A stretch of DNA of 64,000 bases from Gammaproteobacteria bacterium (GTDB lineage: Bacteria; Pseudomonadota; Gammaproteobacteria; Steroidobacterales; GCA-2729495). The first letter of the stretch is position 1. Every line of letters begins with the position of its first letter. Both the position numbers and the translations under genes were made by a program. The stretch spans positions 1 to 64,000 of the forward strand of contig JAUHYQ010000002.1 in assembly GCA_030426355.1 (NCBI GenBank), given 5' to 3'. Shown here piece by piece: positions 46,462-55,143 of the stretch. The notes beneath the pieces are model-generated. The model made no database searches, was not told where the DNA came from, and worked only from the letters and a program-made list of their open reading frames with translations.

Positions 46462-47205
46462 ATGAAATACTTCGCATGGATCGCGTTGTTGTTAGTGGTG
46501 GGGGACGCTGCGTTTGCGCAGCAAACCGGCATACCCGCCATCTCCATACTTGAGGAAGCTAATGGCGGGCGTACCTGGTCGGTGAGCCTGCAGATTTTGC
46601 TCATCATGACCGCCTTGACGTTGCTGCCGTCGCTGGTGCTCGCAACGACCTCTTTCACGCGGATCATTATTGTGCTTGCCATTTTGCGTCAGGCCTTAGG
46701 TATGCCCCAGACACCGCCCAATAATGTGCTGGTGGGTCTGGCTCTGTTTCTGAGCCTTTTCATCATGAGCCCGGTGCTGACGCAGGTGTATGACGATGCA
46801 GTCGGTCCGTACATGGAAGGAGTCATGGAGATCGATCAGGCTGCCATGAACGCACAAAAGCCCATGCGTGAGTTCATGCTCGGACAGACCCGCGAGCCGG
46901 ATATCGCGATGTTTTCCGGGCTCGCCGGTTATGAGGGCTTTGAATCCGCGGATGACATACCGCTGACCGTGCTGATGCCGAGTTTCTTGACCAGTGAGCT
47001 GAAGACCGCTTTCCAGATTGGCTTTCTGACTTTTATACCGTTTTTGATTATTGATCTCGTGGTATCGAGCGTGCTGATGTCCATGGGCATGATGATGTTG
47101 TCGCCCATGCTGATATCGCTGCCATTCAAGATCATGTTGTTTGTGCTGGTCGATGGCTGGACCCTGCTAATGGGTACGCTCGCCTCCAGTTTTTCAATTC
47201 TTTGA
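46462..47205 (+). CDS. fliP: Flagellar export gate protein FliP
   Basis: 247 aa, five hydrophobic stretches including a cleavable signal peptide (ends near AAFAQ). Conserved LILMTALTLLPSLVLATTSF-type and FRIIIVLAILRQALGMPQTP-type blocks are visible. Forms the FliP5Q4R1 channel with the next two genes. Confidence 0.95.
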   Translation: MKYFAWIALLLVVGDAAFAQQTGIPAISILEEANGGRTWSVSLQILLIMTALTLLPSLVLATTSFTRIIIVLAILRQALGMPQTPPNNVLVGLALFLSLFIMSPVLTQVYDDAVGPYMEGVMEIDQAAMNAQKPMREFMLGQTREPDIAMFSGLAGYEGFESADDIPLTVLMPSFLTSELKTAFQIGFLTFIPFLIIDLVVSSVLMSMGMMMLSPMLISLPFKIMLFVLVDGWTLLMGTLASSFSIL

Positions 47206-47249
47206 ATCCGTTTGTCGGATTTATTTGCTGTATCTCGGGAGCTAAAGCG

Positions 47250-47519
47250 ATGACACCTGAAACCGTTCTTACTGTTGCGCGTGAATCACTCACGGTGGCT
47301 ACCTTGCTCGCGGCGCCGTTATTGCTGAGTGCGCTGGCTACCGGCGTATTTATTGGTGTGCTGCAAGCCGCCACGCAGATCAACGAAATGACGTTGAGTT
47401 TTATTCCGAAGTTGCTGGTATTGGTGATCACGCTGGTGGTAGCCGGGCCCTGGATGTTGCAGCTCATTACCAAGTACACACAGGCGTTGTTTGCCGCGAT
47501 ACCTGGGATGGTGGGCTAA
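47250..47519 (+). CDS. fliQ: Flagellar export gate protein FliQ
   Basis: 89 aa, exactly the usual FliQ length, with two hydrophobic helices and MTPETVLTVARESL at the start. The frame runs upstream to 47202, but the ATG at 47250 has a GGGAG site and the family start. Confidence 0.95.
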   Translation: MTPETVLTVARESLTVATLLAAPLLLSALATGVFIGVLQAATQINEMTLSFIPKLLVLVITLVVAGPWMLQLITKYTQALFAAIPGMVG

Positions 47520-47529
47520 GCAAGCAGGT

Positions 47530-48300
47530 ATGGCAACGCTACCGGAACTCGCCGATCTGATCATGACCGTTATGTGGGGCATGCTCCGCGTGACGGGCGT
47601 GGCATTGATTGCGCCGGTCCTCGGCTCGGTGATGGTGCCGGTGCGTATTCGGGTTCTGATTGGAGTTGCGCTGGCCATCGCCATGATCCCGCTGTTAGGC
47701 GAATTGCCGCAGTACTCGCCGCTGAGTGTGGTGGGTATATTCACCGTAGTGCGAGAGATCGGTATTGGCATGGCCATGGGTTTCGTACTGCGGCTGGCAG
47801 TTGACGCGGCGCTGATTGCTGGGCAAGTGGTGTCCATGGGCATGGGTCTGGCGTTCGCTACGGTGGTTGATCCGAACAGCGGCGGTGTGCCGCTGCTGGG
47901 TCGTTTTTATGTCGTTATTGCGACCTTGTTGTTGCTGGCAACCAATGCACACCTGATGCTCATCGAAGTACTGGGCTCCAGCTACAGCTACATGCCTATC
48001 GGGGCATCTAATTTTGGGATTCCCGGCATTGCGGCTATCGCGGGTTTTGGTTCCGTCATGTTTGCGGGTGCCATACAACTGGCATTGCCGTCTGTTATCG
48101 CCATTCTTATGGTGAACATATCGTTTGGCGTGATCAGCCGTGCTGCACCGACGCTGAATTTATTCGCGGTTGGTTTCCCGGTTGCCATTTTGATGGGGTT
48201 TGTCGTGCTGGTACTTAGCATTGCAAACCAGGGGCTGTTTTGGGAAGGGCAAACCAATCAGGCATTCGACATGTTGGGCAAGCTGTTGGGTGCGAACTAG
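47530..48300 (+). CDS. fliR: Flagellar export gate protein FliR
   Basis: 256 aa, six or more hydrophobic helices. Conserved RVTGVALIAPVLGS, VPVRIRVLIGVALAIA and GMGLAFATVVDPNSGG. ATG at 47530 has an AGCAGG site; the upstream frame to 47491 lacks homology. Followed by flhB three bases after its stop. Confidence 0.95.
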   Translation: MATLPELADLIMTVMWGMLRVTGVALIAPVLGSVMVPVRIRVLIGVALAIAMIPLLGELPQYSPLSVVGIFTVVREIGIGMAMGFVLRLAVDAALIAGQVVSMGMGLAFATVVDPNSGGVPLLGRFYVVIATLLLLATNAHLMLIEVLGSSYSYMPIGASNFGIPGIAAIAGFGSVMFAGAIQLALPSVIAILMVNISFGVISRAAPTLNLFAVGFPVAILMGFVVLVLSIANQGLFWEGQTNQAFDMLGKLLGAN

Positions 48301-48303
48301 GTC

Positions 48304-49479
48304 ATGGCCGAACAGCAGTTTCAGGAACGCACCGAACAAGCAACACCGAAGCGCAAAGAAGAGGCGCGTCGTAAGGGTCAGGTTGCCCGGTCCCGTGAGT
48401 TGAATATGGCGGCCGTGATGATTGGTGGGGCTGTGGTCACATTTATTTCCGGGCCGTCGGTTGCCGGGGCCATGATTGCCCTAATGCGCAACAGCCTGAC
48501 GCTGAGCCCGGCGCAGATCGAAAGGCCGGCGGCTATGGTCGCCGCGCTGTCCGAATCTGTGTGGAGTGCTTTGATTGCATTGGCGCCGATGCTGGTCACG
48601 CTAATGGTTGCGGCGATTGCCGGCGGTATTGCCATCGGAGGTTGGGCTTTTAGCGCGCAGTCCTTGCAGCCTAAGCTGAGCAAGCTTGACCCTATCAAAG
48701 GGTTAAAGAGGGTATTCGGGCTAAAAGGGCTCGTCGAAGTTGCCAAGGCTATCGGCAAAGCGGGCCTAGTCGGACTGGCCGCATTCGCGGTTCTTTATAC
48801 GGCTGCTGGCGATATCCTCGAGCTCAGCATTGTGCCGTTTAGTCAGGCTGTTGCCGAATCCAGCACCTTGATGATGACCGTATTCCTGGCCGGGTGTCTG
48901 TCATTACTGGTAATCGCGGCCTTTGATGTGCCGTTCCAGCTCTGGAATCATGCCAAGGAACTGCGGATGACCCGCAAGGAAGTGCAGGACGAGCTGAAAG
49001 AGACTGAAGGTCGCCCTGAGGTTCGCAATAAAATTCGCGCCTTGCAGCAAGAAGTGGCCAATCGCCGCATGTTGCGCGATGTTCCCGATGCCGACGTCAT
49101 TATCACCAACCCGACCCACTTTTCGGTGGCTATTCGGTACGACGAGGGGAACATGAATGCCCCCGTCGTTGTGGCAAAGGGTGTGGATCATATGGCGGCA
49201 AAGATTCGCGAAATTGGCGAGTTGCATAAAGTGACAATTTTTGAAGCGCCGCCGCTGGCGCGGGCCATTTTCTGGACCACGGAAGTAGGCCAGGCCATCC
49301 CCGAGAAGCTTTACGTTGCTGTTGCGCAGGTGCTGACCTATGTATTGCGGCTCAAAGCCTATAACAACGGTGTTGCCGGCTATCCCGACAGGCCCCAGGT
49401 GAAGGTATCCGATGATTTCCCGACGGACCTTAACGGGCGCTTTGCGGGGCGGCAGCTCGACGATGACGAGATGGAATAG
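48304..49479 (+). CDS. flhB: Flagellar export switch protein FlhB
   Basis: 391 aa. N-terminal export-gate domain with four hydrophobic helices, then a cytosolic tail with the self-cleaving NPTH motif (N269-P270-T271-H272), followed by FSVAIRYD. Cleavage changes substrate from rod/hook to filament proteins, the step controlled by FliK. Confidence 0.96.
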   Translation: MAEQQFQERTEQATPKRKEEARRKGQVARSRELNMAAVMIGGAVVTFISGPSVAGAMIALMRNSLTLSPAQIERPAAMVAALSESVWSALIALAPMLVTLMVAAIAGGIAIGGWAFSAQSLQPKLSKLDPIKGLKRVFGLKGLVEVAKAIGKAGLVGLAAFAVLYTAAGDILELSIVPFSQAVAESSTLMMTVFLAGCLSLLVIAAFDVPFQLWNHAKELRMTRKEVQDELKETEGRPEVRNKIRALQQEVANRRMLRDVPDADVIITNPTHFSVAIRYDEGNMNAPVVVAKGVDHMAAKIREIGELHKVTIFEAPPLARAIFWTTEVGQAIPEKLYVAVAQVLTYVLRLKAYNNGVAGYPDRPQVKVSDDFPTDLNGRFAGRQLDDDEME

Positions 49480-49483
49480 CTAA

Positions 49484-51556
49484 GTGAACGCGATCGCAAC
49501 CAGGGTTTCGGCATTCGCGCGTTCGGGCATCGCACTCCCCGTCGGACTGCTGGCCATGTTGTCCATGATTGTGCTGCCGCTGCCAGCCATCATGCTGGAC
49601 GCATTGTTTACCTTTAACATATGTATATCGCTGGTTGTCATTCTTGCCGTCATCTACGTGCTGAGGCCGCTGGATCTTGCGGCGTTCCCCACCATCCTGT
49701 TGATCGCCACCTTGTTGCGATTGGCCCTGAACGTGGCGTCCACCCGAATCGTGCTGCTGGAAGGTCATACCGGAACCGATGCGGCCGGAAAGGTGATCGA
49801 GGCATTCGGTGAATTTGTCATCGGTGGCAACTACGCAGTGGGTCTGGTGGTATTCGCGATTCTGGTGATTATCAACTTCGTGGTGGTGACCAAGGGTGCG
49901 GGCCGCGTGTCTGAAGTGAGCGCCCGCTTTACGTTGGATGCCATGCCCGGCAAGCAAATGGCGATTGACGCCGACCTGAACGCGGGCATTATCAGCCAGG
50001 CCGAGGCCATTGAAAGACGCAATGAAATCCGCACCGAGGCGGATTTCTACGGTTCCATGGACGGCGCCAGCAAATTCGTTAAAGGCGATGCTGTCGCAGG
50101 CATTCTGATCCTCTTTATTAACCTGCTGGGTGGAATTGTTATCGGCGTGGCCCAGCACGATCTGGATTTTTCGACGGCCGCTGAAACTTACGCGTTACTG
50201 ACCATCGGTGACGGACTGGTTGCACAGATTCCGTCATTGTTGCTGGCGACCTCCGTGGCCGTGATCGTAACCCGTATGTCGAAGTCGGAAGATATGGGCG
50301 CGCAGCTTGCGTCACAATTGCTTGGCGACAAACGAGTATTGAGGGTTGCAGCGGGAATTCTCGCGGTGCTGGGGTTGATCCCCGGTATGCCGAACATGGC
50401 CTTTTTGCTGATGGCCGCGGTGTGCGCCACAGTCGCCTGGTTTGCATCGCGTGAGGTGCCAGATGATGACGCACAGGAGCAGCAGGATGAATTACCGGAT
50501 CCGTCTGCTGCTGCCAAGCCTCGTGAGTTGAGTTGGGACGACGTGGGTGAAGCAGACGTTATTGCGCTCGACGTCGGCTATCGGCTGATCCCTCTGGTTG
50601 ATCAGGAACAAAACGGCGAGTTAATGCGGCGTATCAAGGGTGTGCGCAAACGCCTGTCGGCGGAACTCGGCTTTCTGGTGCCTCCCGTGCGTATTCGTGA
50701 CGACCTTGATCTGAGTGCCAACGGCTATCGCATCAGTTTAAACGGTTCTGCACTGGCTACCGGTGAAGTCGTGCTGGATCGTGAATTGGCCATCAATCCG
50801 GGACACATTGATCAGCGGGTTGAAGGGTTGCCGACAAAAGAACCGGCGTTCGGGCTTGATGCGGTCTGGATTGATCCGCTGCAGCACGATACAGCCCAGT
50901 CCATGGGCTATACCGTGGTCGACGTTTCTACGGTTGTCGCCACACACCTGAGCAAAGTGCTGCAAGACAATGCGCAGGAGCTGTTTGGCCATCAGGAAGC
51001 GCAAGAGATGCTGGATCGTCTCGGACAGCATTCACCTAAACTGGTAGAAGAACTGGTGCCCAAGACTTTGCCGCTGAGTGTCATTGTCCGGGTGATGCAG
51101 GATTTGCTGCGCGATCAGGTGCCGGTCAGCAATATGCGAGCGATCTGCCAGGCACTCGCCGAGCACGGTCGCAGCACGCAGGATCCGGATGCATTGGTCG
51201 CCGCTGTGCGGGTCGCGCTGGGCCGCACCCTGGTGCAGCGCGCCAGTCCCGATGCCGGCGAGCTGCCAGTGATCACGCTGGATCCTCAGCTTGAGCAGAT
51301 TCTTAAAGAAGCCGTGACCGGTGGCGATGATGCAGGCATTGAACCGGGGCTGGCGGAGCAGGTGCAGAGGCGACTGGCAGAAACTGCGCAGAAGCAGGAG
51401 ATCGCAGGCGAGCCTGCGGTACTGCTGGTGTCGCCGGCCCTGCGTCCGTGGCTGTCCCGTTTCTTGAGGTTTGCAGTGCCGAATTTGAAAGTCCTTGCTT
51501 ACAACGAAGTGCCCGACAGTAAGCGGGTGAAGCTGGTTGCCGCAGTCGGCGCCTGA
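49484..51556 (+). CDS. flhA: Flagellar export gate protein FlhA
   Basis: 690 aa. Eight predicted membrane helices in the first half, then a long cytosolic domain that forms the nonameric ring. The FHIPEP family signature is present (RVSEVSARFTLDAMPGKQMA). GTG start four bases after the flhB stop. No separate sigma-54 promoter seen. Confidence 0.96.
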   Translation: MNAIATRVSAFARSGIALPVGLLAMLSMIVLPLPAIMLDALFTFNICISLVVILAVIYVLRPLDLAAFPTILLIATLLRLALNVASTRIVLLEGHTGTDAAGKVIEAFGEFVIGGNYAVGLVVFAILVIINFVVVTKGAGRVSEVSARFTLDAMPGKQMAIDADLNAGIISQAEAIERRNEIRTEADFYGSMDGASKFVKGDAVAGILILFINLLGGIVIGVAQHDLDFSTAAETYALLTIGDGLVAQIPSLLLATSVAVIVTRMSKSEDMGAQLASQLLGDKRVLRVAAGILAVLGLIPGMPNMAFLLMAAVCATVAWFASREVPDDDAQEQQDELPDPSAAAKPRELSWDDVGEADVIALDVGYRLIPLVDQEQNGELMRRIKGVRKRLSAELGFLVPPVRIRDDLDLSANGYRISLNGSALATGEVVLDRELAINPGHIDQRVEGLPTKEPAFGLDAVWIDPLQHDTAQSMGYTVVDVSTVVATHLSKVLQDNAQELFGHQEAQEMLDRLGQHSPKLVEELVPKTLPLSVIVRVMQDLLRDQVPVSNMRAICQALAEHGRSTQDPDALVAAVRVALGRTLVQRASPDAGELPVITLDPQLEQILKEAVTGGDDAGIEPGLAEQVQRRLAETAQKQEIAGEPAVLLVSPALRPWLSRFLRFAVPNLKVLAYNEVPDSKRVKLVAAVGA

Positions 51557-51592
51557 TGATTATCCGGTGTCGGGCGTATTGAGGAAGCAGTT

Positions 51593-52873
51593 ATGAACAT
51601 CAGACGATTTGAAGCTCAGGATATGCGTCATGCCATGAACCTGATTCGTGCGGAATTGGGCGAAGACGCGGTTATTCTTGAATCCGCCAGAACCGCCGAT
51701 GGCATAGAGGTAACGGCCGCTATCGACTTTGATCCGGCACTTTATATAAAGCCCGAACAACCGCGTTCCGATTTGTATCCGCCGACGACAGTCAGCAGGC
51801 GCTCTGAAGGTGCCAGCAGCGAGCGGCTGCGCATGGACATGGAGGACATGGAGCGTCCCATCAGCAGCTATGAAGCGGCGGCGGCCGGAACGGTCGGTGC
51901 CGGCAATCGCCGCGGCACGGCCAGCAATCTGCCGCCCGAGGCGCATGCCGTGTTTACGCCCGAAGACGATTCGGTGCGCTGCATGCTGGAGGCGAGATTG
52001 TCACGTCTCATCTGGGACGACATGCGCAGCCGGAACCCGGTAGCCGCGAACATCATGCGCAATCTCAGTCGCCTGGGTTTGACGCCTGATGTCGTGGAGC
52101 AGGTGATGGCCCGTGCGGGCGACGTCAGCAAACTGGAAAACAGTTGGTCAGGGCCGCTGAAATGGCTGAAAGAAAGTATTCCGGTCACGCCTTCTGACCT
52201 GGTAATGCACGGTGGCATGTTTGCCGTGGCCGGGCCAACCGGTGTTGGCAAGACCACCACCATTGCGAAGCTGGCAGCACGGTATGCATTGCGCAACGGC
52301 ATCAAGGATATTGCGTTGGTCAGTGCCGACAATTATCGCATTGGCGCGCGCGAGCAGCTGGAAACCTTCGCACGGATTATCAATGTGCCGGTATACAGCG
52401 TGCCCGACGCAGCCAAACTCGACGATACGCTCGCCGGCCTCGAGAACAAAAGGTTGGTATTGATTGATACCGCGGGGATGGGCCAGCGTGATGAACGCAT
52501 GGCAGATCAATTGCTGAGTCTGCGCAGAGCGGCCGCCGATATCTCCCTGCTGTTGGCATTGCCTGCCAATGCACAAACGGAAACAAATCAGGAAATTATT
52601 GACGTATTTGCCGCTGCTAAGCCGGAAGCAGCCATCCTGACCAAGGTGGACGAAGCCACTTCGCTCGGGGGTGCACTGTCCGCGCTGATTCGTGCTGACT
52701 TGCCGTTGGCATACATTTGCGACGGCCAGCGAGTGCCGGAAGACCTGCATCTGGCGGTGCAGAGTGTGGGGTGGCTGGTAAAGCAGGCTATGGATTGCAT
52801 GCGCGACCATGCGGCCCGCATCGGCAAGGACGAGATGGCACAACGTTTTGCAAAGGTGGCCGTGAATGCTTGA
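51593..52873 (+). CDS. flhF: Flagellar placement GTPase FlhF
   Basis: 426 aa SRP-family GTPase that marks the flagellar pole. B domain at the N-terminus, then the NG domain with Walker A GPTGVGKTTT (G214-T222) and DTAGMGQRD. GAGG site before the ATG. Overlaps flhG by eight bases. Confidence 0.95.
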   Translation: MNIRRFEAQDMRHAMNLIRAELGEDAVILESARTADGIEVTAAIDFDPALYIKPEQPRSDLYPPTTVSRRSEGASSERLRMDMEDMERPISSYEAAAAGTVGAGNRRGTASNLPPEAHAVFTPEDDSVRCMLEARLSRLIWDDMRSRNPVAANIMRNLSRLGLTPDVVEQVMARAGDVSKLENSWSGPLKWLKESIPVTPSDLVMHGGMFAVAGPTGVGKTTTIAKLAARYALRNGIKDIALVSADNYRIGAREQLETFARIINVPVYSVPDAAKLDDTLAGLENKRLVLIDTAGMGQRDERMADQLLSLRRAAADISLLLALPANAQTETNQEIIDVFAAAKPEAAILTKVDEATSLGGALSALIRADLPLAYICDGQRVPEDLHLAVQSVGWLVKQAMDCMRDHAARIGKDEMAQRFAKVAVNA

Positions 52874-53753
52874 TGTTGGAAAGCAACGTGCCGATCAGGC
52901 GCAGGGGTTGCGCAGCCTGGCCGCCAAACGCCCGGTGAAAGTCATCGCAGTCAGCGGAGGCAAGGGCGGGGTGGGCAAAACCAATGTTTGTGCCAATCTC
53001 GCGGTGGCACTGGCAGCCATGGGGCGACGGGTTATGGTGCTGGATGCTGATCTGGGACTGGCCAACATTGATGTTTTGTACGGTTTGCAGCCACGCGCGA
53101 CACTTGCTGATGTTGTGCGCGGCGACTGCGCTCTGGAAGACATTATTTTGAATGGCCCGCATGGCGTGCGTGTCGTTCCCGGTGCTTCCGGCCTGACGGA
53201 GATGGCGGAACTGGATGCGGCTGCGCTGGCGGGCATTGTGCACAGCTTTAGCGATATACATGACGACCTGGATGTTTTGTTGATTGATACCGCGCCTGGC
53301 ATTGCCGCTGACGTGCTGAGATTTTCGGAAGCGGCGCATGAAGTACTTGTGGTCGTGCGTGACGAACCCACGTCGATTACGGACGCATACGCGGTTGTGA
53401 AGGTGCTGAGCTGCGAACGTGACGTGCAGCGTTTCCGCATTGTAACCAATATGACGCGCGGTTCGGGTGACGGTGTGGCCCTGTACAACAAGCTGTCGCG
53501 GGTTACGGATCGGTTTTTAAACGTTTCGTTGCATCATACCGGCAGCATTCCCTACGATGAGCGCGTCGGCCGCGCTGTGCAAATGCAGACGCCGTTTATG
53601 ACAGCGTATCCAGCCAGTATGGCGGCGCTGTCTATGCGTAAGCTAGCGGAGCGGGCTGATAGCTGGGAAGTCCCGGCTCAGGCACGCGGCAACATCGAAT
53701 TTTTTCTTGAGCGACTGGTGGGGCTGAAACCGGCAGTCATGAAAGCAGGTTAA
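52866..53753 (+). CDS. flhG: Flagellar number regulator FlhG/FleN
   Basis: 295 aa MinD/ParA-family ATPase that limits flagellar number and, in Pseudomonas, inhibits FleQ. N-terminal DQAQGLR motif that stimulates FlhF, then Walker A SGGKGGVGKT with K38 and DADLGLANID. Position between flhF and fliA is conserved. Confidence 0.95.
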   Translation: MLDVGKQRADQAQGLRSLAAKRPVKVIAVSGGKGGVGKTNVCANLAVALAAMGRRVMVLDADLGLANIDVLYGLQPRATLADVVRGDCALEDIILNGPHGVRVVPGASGLTEMAELDAAALAGIVHSFSDIHDDLDVLLIDTAPGIAADVLRFSEAAHEVLVVVRDEPTSITDAYAVVKVLSCERDVQRFRIVTNMTRGSGDGVALYNKLSRVTDRFLNVSLHHTGSIPYDERVGRAVQMQTPFMTAYPASMAALSMRKLAERADSWEVPAQARGNIEFFLERLVGLKPAVMKAG

Positions 53754-53766
53754 CGAGCTGTTGGCG

Positions 53767-54513
53767 ATGACTCTGGCGGGCGAGTATGAAATTTCGGGAA
53801 AATTATCGGCCGATGATCTGGTCGAGCAGTACGCCCCGCTGGTCAAGAAAGTGGCATTGCATTTGCTGGCCAGATTGCCAAGCGGCACGGAACTGGACGA
53901 CCTTATTCAGGTGGGACTCATTGCGTTGCTCGAGGCAGCGCGCAACTATTCGCCGGCAAAAGGCGCGAGCTTTGAAACGTATGCCCGAATTCGTTTACGC
54001 GGTGCGATGCTTGACGAGGTGCGCAGTTCTGACTGGGTGCCGCGTTCTGTTTACAAAAAGCAGCGCGACCTTATCGCCGCAACTCAGGCAGTTGAAAATC
54101 GCAATGGTTTCGAGGCCAGCCCTGCCGAAGTTGCGGAGGAGATGGGTGTCGGGCTGGATGAGTACCACGAGATATTGGCGGACGCTTCTACCGCACGGTT
54201 TTTTAGTTTGAATCAAATGATGGATGACACTGAATTCGACCCCGAAACGTCTGCCGGCAAGCTGGAAAACCCGACCGACAAATTGCAGAAGTCGGAATTT
54301 CTCGCCTCGGTGGCACAGGCCATCAAAGAGCTACCGGAGCGTGAAGCGATGGTGATGTCGCTTTACTACGTTGAAGAACTCAACCTGAAGGAAGTGGGTG
54401 CAGTGTTGGGCGTTAGTGAATCCAGAGTGTCCCAGATACATTCCCAGGCGGTGGTGCGTTTGCGTGCCCGACTTGGGGAGGAGTGGGGAATAACTGATAG
54501 CGAGGACTTTTAG
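53767..54513 (+). CDS. fliA: Flagellar RNA polymerase sigma factor FliA (sigma-28)
   Basis: 248 aa sigma factor for late flagellar promoters. Regions 2, 3 and 4 are clear: LDDLIQVGLIALLEAARNY, FETYARIRLRGAMLDEVRSS and LKEVGAVLGVSESRVSQIHS. Starts at the ATG; an in-frame TTG lies at 53761. Its targets in this window are flgM, flgK and fliC; FlgM restrains it. Confidence 0.96.
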   Translation: MTLAGEYEISGKLSADDLVEQYAPLVKKVALHLLARLPSGTELDDLIQVGLIALLEAARNYSPAKGASFETYARIRLRGAMLDEVRSSDWVPRSVYKKQRDLIAATQAVENRNGFEASPAEVAEEMGVGLDEYHEILADASTARFFSLNQMMDDTEFDPETSAGKLENPTDKLQKSEFLASVAQAIKELPEREAMVMSLYYVEELNLKEVGAVLGVSESRVSQIHSQAVVRLRARLGEEWGITDSEDF

Positions 54514-54515
54514 CA

Positions 54516-54965
54516 ATGGTTAACGAAAATTTGGAGCTCTTTATATATGGGCTTTGCGCCGCAGCGGGTGCCGGGTTGTTCATTGCTGTACTTGCATTGG
54601 CGGCGGCTCAGCGAGCACGCCGGCGGTTACGCAATTTCGAGGCATCATTAACGAGCCTTGAACAGGCGATGAAGTCAGCGGCCAATATCTTCGCCGAAAG
54701 CGATATGCGTATGAACGCCGCCTGTGAGCAGATTAATCAGCTTACCGTTCGGCAAGGTACGTTGGATGCAGCAACCGGGCAGGCCGGCTTTAAGCAGGCG
54801 ATTGCGCTGAGCCGACGCGGTGCCAGTCTGACCGAGTTAATGGACACCTGCGGTGTCAGTCAGGGCGAGGCCCGCCTGATCCAAACCATGTACGGTCACC
54901 GGGACGGATCCGGTGCATCCGGCGCGCCGGAGCCTCGCCAGGCAAGGACAGCGCTGGCCAGCTGA
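54516..54965 (+). CDS. DUF2802 family membrane protein
   Basis: 149 aa with one N-terminal membrane helix (LFIYGLCAAAGAGLFIAVLA), a coiled coil (about 35-75) and a small C-terminal helix-turn-helix-like segment (LSRRGASLTELMDTCGVSQG). In Pseudomonas the family member follows cheW in the motility cluster. Here it directly follows fliA, two bases after its stop, so it belongs to the same transcript. Function unknown. Confidence 0.85.
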   Translation: MVNENLELFIYGLCAAAGAGLFIAVLALAAAQRARRRLRNFEASLTSLEQAMKSAANIFAESDMRMNAACEQINQLTVRQGTLDAATGQAGFKQAIALSRRGASLTELMDTCGVSQGEARLIQTMYGHRDGSGASGAPEPRQARTALAS

Positions 54966-54980
54966 GGTTTTAGCGATCCG

Positions 54981-55018
54981 AGTCACATTTTTTGGTCTTT
55001 GCCGCCGAAAATGTGACT
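54981..55018. repeat. Inverted repeat after the flhFG-fliA operon
   Basis: AGTCACATTTT and AAAATGTGACT are perfect 11-base arms around a 16-base loop. It lies 16 bases after the DUF2802 stop. It could end transcription, although no T run follows, or be an operator for the next gene. Confidence 0.5.
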
Positions 55019-55143
55019 TGCAGCAGGGTCTGAATTTCCGCAACTCGATACGTTACGTTCAATGGTGCTGCAAGGCGCCATTGCCGGTCCGGGGTCTTTG
55101 GGGGCTAAGCCGCCGGGTAGGAACGTATTTACGAGGCGTGGAA

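Noticed and set aside
47202-47249. Upstream extension of fliQ
   Set aside because: The ATG at 47250 gives the exact family length and has a GGGAG site.
52700-52720. Sigma-54-like TGGCATA...TTGC inside flhF, upstream of flhG
   Set aside because: Only nine bases lie between GG and GC instead of ten, and it is inside a coding region.
55060-55143. Possible c-di-GMP (GEMM) riboswitch before the HDOD-GGDEF gene
   Set aside because: A CCGCCGGGTAGG stretch is faintly similar, but the conserved GGCAAA and GCAAAGCC elements and the two-stem fold are missing.
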